This document shows, one piece after another, positions 61,273-64,000 of a DNA stretch of 64,000 nt (position 1 is the stretch's first letter; each line of letters opens with the position of its first letter). The DNA is from Mycolicibacterium sp. MU0050 (GTDB taxonomy: Bacteria > Actinomycetota > Actinomycetes > Mycobacteriales > Mycobacteriaceae): assembly GCF_963378085.1 (NCBI RefSeq), contig NZ_OY726395.1, forward strand, positions 4,526,001 through 4,590,000, read 5' to 3'. The notes beneath the pieces are model-generated. The model had not been told where the DNA came from. It searched no databases and was given only the letters and a program-made list of their open reading frames with translations. The position numbers and the translations under genes are program-made.

Positions 61273-61777
61273 GTGGTTTGTCGAGCCTGGTCGTGAGCAC
61301 GGCGCGGTCGCCGAGCGGGGCTTGCAGCGGCACCTCGAGGGTGCCGACGACGGCGATCTCGATGCAGGCCATGCCGACGGCTTCCGGGGGTGTGCCACCG
61401 AGCAGGTCCACGGTGACCGCTTCCGGCGTTTCGTAGACCGCGGCGTGCACGCCGTGACACTGCGGCACTCCGCCGGTGAAGAACACGGTGATCGCGTCGT
61501 CGCGATCCGAGCGGGTCCAGAACTCGATGGGCATCGGCCGCAGGTCGAGCAGCGACGAGTTGTCGACGAACGGCTCGCCCGTCAGCCCCTCGGGGGCCTC
61601 CGGGACCGGCACGGTCTCCTCCGGGGCGGTCGTCGGCACCGGCACGATCCCGTCCCGCCCCGGCGCCACGGTTTCCTGCGGGACAGGCGTCGGCGCGGGC
61701 GTGGTCTCCTCCCCCACGGCCGTCGGGGCGGTGCACAGTGCGAGCAGCAGTGCGACCGCTGCGGTGATGACGCGCAT
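61268..61777 (-). CDS. Secreted protein of unknown function
   Basis: A 169-residue protein with a clear Sec signal peptide (MRVITAAVALLLALCTAPTAVG) and likely cleavage after the Ala-rich end. A Pro/Thr/Val/Glu-rich linker (about 24-60) and a small domain with two Cys (VPQCHGVHAAVYE and GMACIEIAVVG) that may form a disulphide follow. Its TAG stop lies inside the KstR-like box of the next gene. Function not recognised. Confidence 0.75.
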   Translation of the reverse strand: MRVITAAVALLLALCTAPTAVGEETTPAPTPVPQETVAPGRDGIVPVPTTAPEETVPVPEAPEGLTGEPFVDNSSLLDLRPMPIEFWTRSDRDDAITVFFTGGVPQCHGVHAAVYETPEAVTVDLLGGTPPEAVGMACIEIAVVGTLEVPLQAPLGDRAVLTTRLDKPH

Positions 61778-61846
61778 GGGTCCACGGTAGCGGGAGCGCG
61801 CACAATGGAAGATGATCCAGCTCGATGACCTAGGAAGGACGCACGC

Positions 61847-62356
61847 ATGGCGGAGTATCAGAAGGCGATCCTGGCCGGAGGCTGCTTCTGGGGGATGCAG
61901 GATCTGATTCGCAAGCAGCCCGGGGTCGTGTCCACCCGCGTCGGCTACACCGGGGGCCAGAACGACCATCCGACCTACCGCAATCACCCCGGCCACGCCG
62001 AGGCCATCGAGATCGATTTCGACCCGGCCCGGACCAGCTACCGGGACATCCTCGAGTTCTTCTTCCAGATCCACGATCCGAGCACCAAGGATCGGCAGGG
62101 CAACGACGTCGGCACCAGCTACCGCTCGGCCATCTTCTATCTCGACGACGAACAGAAGCAGATCGCCGAGGACACGATCGCCGATGTGGACGCCTCGGGC
62201 CTGTGGCCGGGCAAGGTGGTCACCGAGGTGACCCCGGCGAGTGATTTCTGGGAGGCCGAGCCCGAGCATCAGGACTACCTGGAGCGCATCCCCAACGGGT
62301 ACACCTGCCACTATCCGCGCCCGGGCTGGAAGCTCCCCAAACGCTCTGCGGTCTAG
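61847..62356 (+). CDS. msrA: Peptide methionine sulfoxide reductase MsrA
   Basis: A 169-residue MsrA that reduces methionine-S-sulfoxide. The catalytic Cys is in [11 protein letters not shown] (Cys13), followed by [23 protein letters not shown] and [10 protein letters not shown]. No C-terminal recycling Cys pair is evident apart from one Cys in [10 protein letters not shown]. The ATG at 61847 has AGGAAGGA upstream. It fits the window's other oxidative defence genes (Dps, transhydrogenase). Confidence 0.94.
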   Translation: MAEYQKAILAGGCFWGMQDLIRKQPGVVSTRVGYTGGQNDHPTYRNHPGHAEAIEIDFDPARTSYRDILEFFFQIHDPSTKDRQGNDVGTSYRSAIFYLDDEQKQIAEDTIADVDASGLWPGKVVTEVTPASDFWEAEPEHQDYLERIPNGYTCHYPRPGWKLPKRSAV

Positions 62357-62618
62357 TCGATCTGGGTCTGGCGGCGCGCGTCGAGGTCCTGGACACCCCA
62401 CGAGCGGGGCGGTCTCGGCCGATACGCCGCAGATTCACGCGTATTACGGACGCGGCTTCTACCCACCCGCGTCGCCGTCAACGCGCGTTATCGCGCACAA
62501 CCGCGCATGACATCGCCTCAATTGAAGAAGAGCGTGGATTTGCGCGGTCGTGAGAGCCAGCGGGTAGGCGGTGAGGAGACTAAGGTCGCGCAGATTGAAC
62601 GGACGGAAGGGTCGATAG
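62357..62618. promoter_or_regulatory. Region upstream of the isolated DeoR regulator
   Basis: This 262-bp gap holds GCGCG-ttat-CGCGC (62483-62496) and a CGCGCA repeat at 62492-62497 and 62502-62507, 10 bp (one helical turn) apart, about 115 bp before the regulator's start. These are candidate autoregulatory sites. No small gene seen. Confidence 0.4.
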
Positions 62619-63413
62619 GTGACGTCTGAATCGCGGCAGCACGAAATTCTGCTCCGAGTCAACACCGAAGGCTACGTCGAAGCCAAAGCGTTGGCCGACG
62701 ATCTGGGTGTCGACATCTCCACTGTCCGCAGGGACCTCGACGCACTCGCACGAACGGGACAGGTGCGTCGCACTCATGGTGGAGCGCGACCCGTTTCGGC
62801 GGCCGTAGTGCAATTGCCGTACGCGCTGAAGGAGGCCGCGAACCGCCGACAGAAGCGCGCCATTGCCCTGACCGCCGCCAAGTACGTGCGAGACGGCGAC
62901 ACGGTCATTCTCGATAGCGGATCGACCACGTACGAAATTGCCGAGGCCATCCAGCACCGCAAGGGGGTGACTGTGATTGCCAACGATCTCAGAATCTGCA
63001 AATTCGTCGCCACAGTGCCCAGGATTCGGCTGTTGGTGACCGGCGGCGAACTCCTGGAATCAGTCTTCACTCTCGTCGGAGAAAGGGCAGTCCGCTTCTT
63101 CGACGACTACACAGCCGACATTGCGTTTCTGGGGGCCGACGCCGTAGAGCCACGAGCAGGAGTTACGAACGCGAACACCGCTGTAGTACCCGTGAAACGG
63201 GCCATGGTGGCCGCAGCCGAGACGACAGTGCTGGTAGCCGACAGCTCCAAGTTCGGCCAACGAGCGTTGGCGAAGGTCGCCGCGTTCGACGAAATCGACT
63301 TGATAATCACCGATAAGGGGCTGTCAGACGATGACACTCAGCTGTACCCGGTGACCATCTCAAGAGTTGACTCCGGGGAAACCGGACCCAGTACGGTTAC
63401 CGCCTGCGAATAG
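62619..63413 (+). CDS. DeoR-family transcriptional regulator (isolated)
   Basis: A 264-residue DeoR regulator: HTH VEAKALADDLGVDISTVRRDLDALARTGQVRRTHGGARPV (about 20-58) and a sugar-phosphate-binding domain with ILDSGSTTYEIAEAI, LLVTGGELLESVF, FLGADAVEPRAGVTN and VLVADSSKFG. The GTG at 62619 has GGAAGGG upstream. Unlike the fructose regulator it has no sugar gene beside it; its original partner may have been lost where the transposase relic now lies. Confidence 0.88.
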   Translation: MTSESRQHEILLRVNTEGYVEAKALADDLGVDISTVRRDLDALARTGQVRRTHGGARPVSAAVVQLPYALKEAANRRQKRAIALTAAKYVRDGDTVILDSGSTTYEIAEAIQHRKGVTVIANDLRICKFVATVPRIRLLVTGGELLESVFTLVGERAVRFFDDYTADIAFLGADAVEPRAGVTNANTAVVPVKRAMVAAAETTVLVADSSKFGQRALAKVAAFDEIDLIITDKGLSDDDTQLYPVTISRVDSGETGPSTVTACE

Positions 63414-63681
63414 CCCAGGGGAACGACCTCATGGTGCACAGCCGAGGACGATAACCACAAGCCGCTTGGGGCTGCTCCATGAGTTGACCCACGGGGTTTT
63501 TCAGGGCCACGGTTGCGGCCTGCGGGTGGCGCAGTTCGAACTCTATCGGGTTGAGCCTGCCTAGGGCGCGTTGCCGGCGCCGGCGGTGGTCGGTCCCCTC
63601 GGTCCACGACACGATGGCCTGGCGCAGTTCGGCGCGAGTGGTCCGGCGTTTCCGGTAGAGAGCGCAGGTCCACTGCGTTGG
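63397..63681 (-). pseudogene. IS3-type transposase remnant (3' end of the OrfB/integrase)
   Basis: Reading leftward from about 63681, the frame gives RKRRTTRAELRQAI, then [29 protein letters not shown], the typical end of rve-type transposases of IS3-family elements (HRRRRQxALGxLxPxEFE). A stop lies just upstream at 63684, and the catalytic DDE part is missing, so this is a decayed 5'-truncated copy. I see no terminal inverted repeats. It overlaps the end of the DeoR gene by about 17 bp. Confidence 0.75.
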
Positions 63682-63969
63682 TCAGGGGCAGCCAACACCC
63701 GACCAAACGGATCGTCCTGGCCCCTTCAGGCGCTGCGAGGTTGCCTGCGCCGTCCAAGTATGCCTACTATCGCGCTCAATTGCACGAATTCGCGCGTTTG
63801 CATCCCGGGGACGCGGAGAGCGGCAGTTCGGACACGCAACCGTTGGGCTCAACCTCGGAGGAAGCATGCAATCGACATTGGCGGGCGACGAAACAGCACG
63901 TTTCGCTTCGGGCATTGCGTCACTTCTGACATCGCTAAGACAGCAGTCACGGGAACGCAGGAGGATTCA
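63682..63969. other. Non-coding stretch before fgd1
   Basis: About 290 bp with mixed composition and no credible gene; it probably contains the fgd1 promoter. AGGAGG lies directly before the fgd1 start. Confidence 0.5.
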
Positions 63970-64000
63970 GTGGCTGAGCTGAGACTGGGGTACAAGGCGT
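63970..64000 (+). CDS. fgd1: F420-dependent glucose-6-phosphate dehydrogenase, first codons (partial)
   Basis: Only ten codons remain before the window edge. They read V-A-E-L-R-L-G-Y-K-A from a GTG start with GCAGGAGG 5 nt upstream. This matches the N-terminus of mycobacterial Fgd1 (MAELKLGYKAS...) as I remember it, with one Lys-to-Arg change. Fgd1 oxidises glucose 6-phosphate and supplies reduced F420, the cofactor for Ddn-type reductases such as the one at 52354. The call rests on ten residues. Confidence 0.7.
   Translation, partial: MAELRLGYKA

Noticed and set aside
63678..63929. An 83-codon rightward open frame before fgd1
   Set aside because: No ribosome binding site, no recognisable content and poor codon bias; it also runs through the stretch that should hold the fgd1 promoter.

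Overview
The window is chromosomal DNA from a high-GC actinobacterium, almost certainly a Mycobacterium (Mycolicibacterium-type, fast-growing clade). The grounds are a full mce1-type locus, a PtpB-like phosphatase, a TB18.5-like protein, an R2lox oxidase, a Dps1-like ferritin, and the first codons of F420-dependent glucose-6-phosphate dehydrogenase. A fructose PTS plus oleate hydratase is more typical of environmental mycobacteria than of M. tuberculosis. All comparisons with M. tuberculosis (Rv numbers) are from memory of gene order and sequence; no search was run.

Layout. 1-2.2 kb: the 5' part of a secreted protein gene, then about 1.26 kb with no supported gene. 2.2-5.9 kb: an SDR, a DUF1275 membrane protein and a divergent stand-alone fatty acyl-AMP ligase. 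5.9-21.4 kb: a complete mce1 lipid-import operon, read leftward: fadD5, yrbE1AB, mce1A-F and four mam genes, with the FadR-type regulator mce1R divergent. 21.4-22.8 kb: a small acidic protein, a TB18.5-like SRPBCC protein and a TetR regulator. 22.9-29.4 kb: a micro-ORF, a HAD phosphatase, and a divergon in which a PucR-type regulator with a 3-hydroxyacyl-CoA dehydrogenase faces a leftward set of HdeD-like membrane protein, small membrane protein, oleate hydratase and charged helical protein. 29.5-34.7 kb: pntA (fused form), pntB, fadE2 and ptpB. 34.8-40.4 kb: ALDH, SDR, quinone oxidoreductase and DUF456 genes, then a SAM methyltransferase and its TetR neighbour. The stretch from about 40 kb down to 6 kb follows, inverted, the Rv0144-Rv0178 order of M. 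tuberculosis, with the 22.9-29.4 kb block as extra material.

40.7-46.2 kb: a TetR-FUSC exporter pair, a TetR-R2lox pair (Rv0232/Rv0233-like) and a pirin. 46.3-52.4 kb: the fructose phosphotransferase system, ptsI divergent from a DeoR repressor, fruK, the EIIABC permease and ptsH. 52.4-62.4 kb: a deazaflavin-type nitroreductase, a CopB-type metal ATPase facing an FAH-family hydrolase across a CsoR-like palindrome, a ClC transporter, Dps, a DNA glycosylase, SnoaL-like and DUF427 proteins, a reductase/SnoaL pair behind a KstR-like box, a secreted protein and MsrA. 62.6-64 kb: an isolated DeoR regulator, a decayed IS3-type transposase 3' end, and the start of fgd1.

Functionally the window is dominated by lipid import and fatty-acid metabolism (mce1, FadD5, FAAL, FadE2, ALDH, hydroxyacyl-CoA dehydrogenases, oleate hydratase), redox balance (transhydrogenase, MsrA, Dps) and one sugar PTS. 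Several intergenic palindromes suggest local regulons. The best supported is a shared 16-bp CCAAYYNNNNRRTTGG element in front of a TetR gene, fadE2-ptpB and the ALDH operon. No tRNA, rRNA, CRISPR array, intact IS or prophage was seen.
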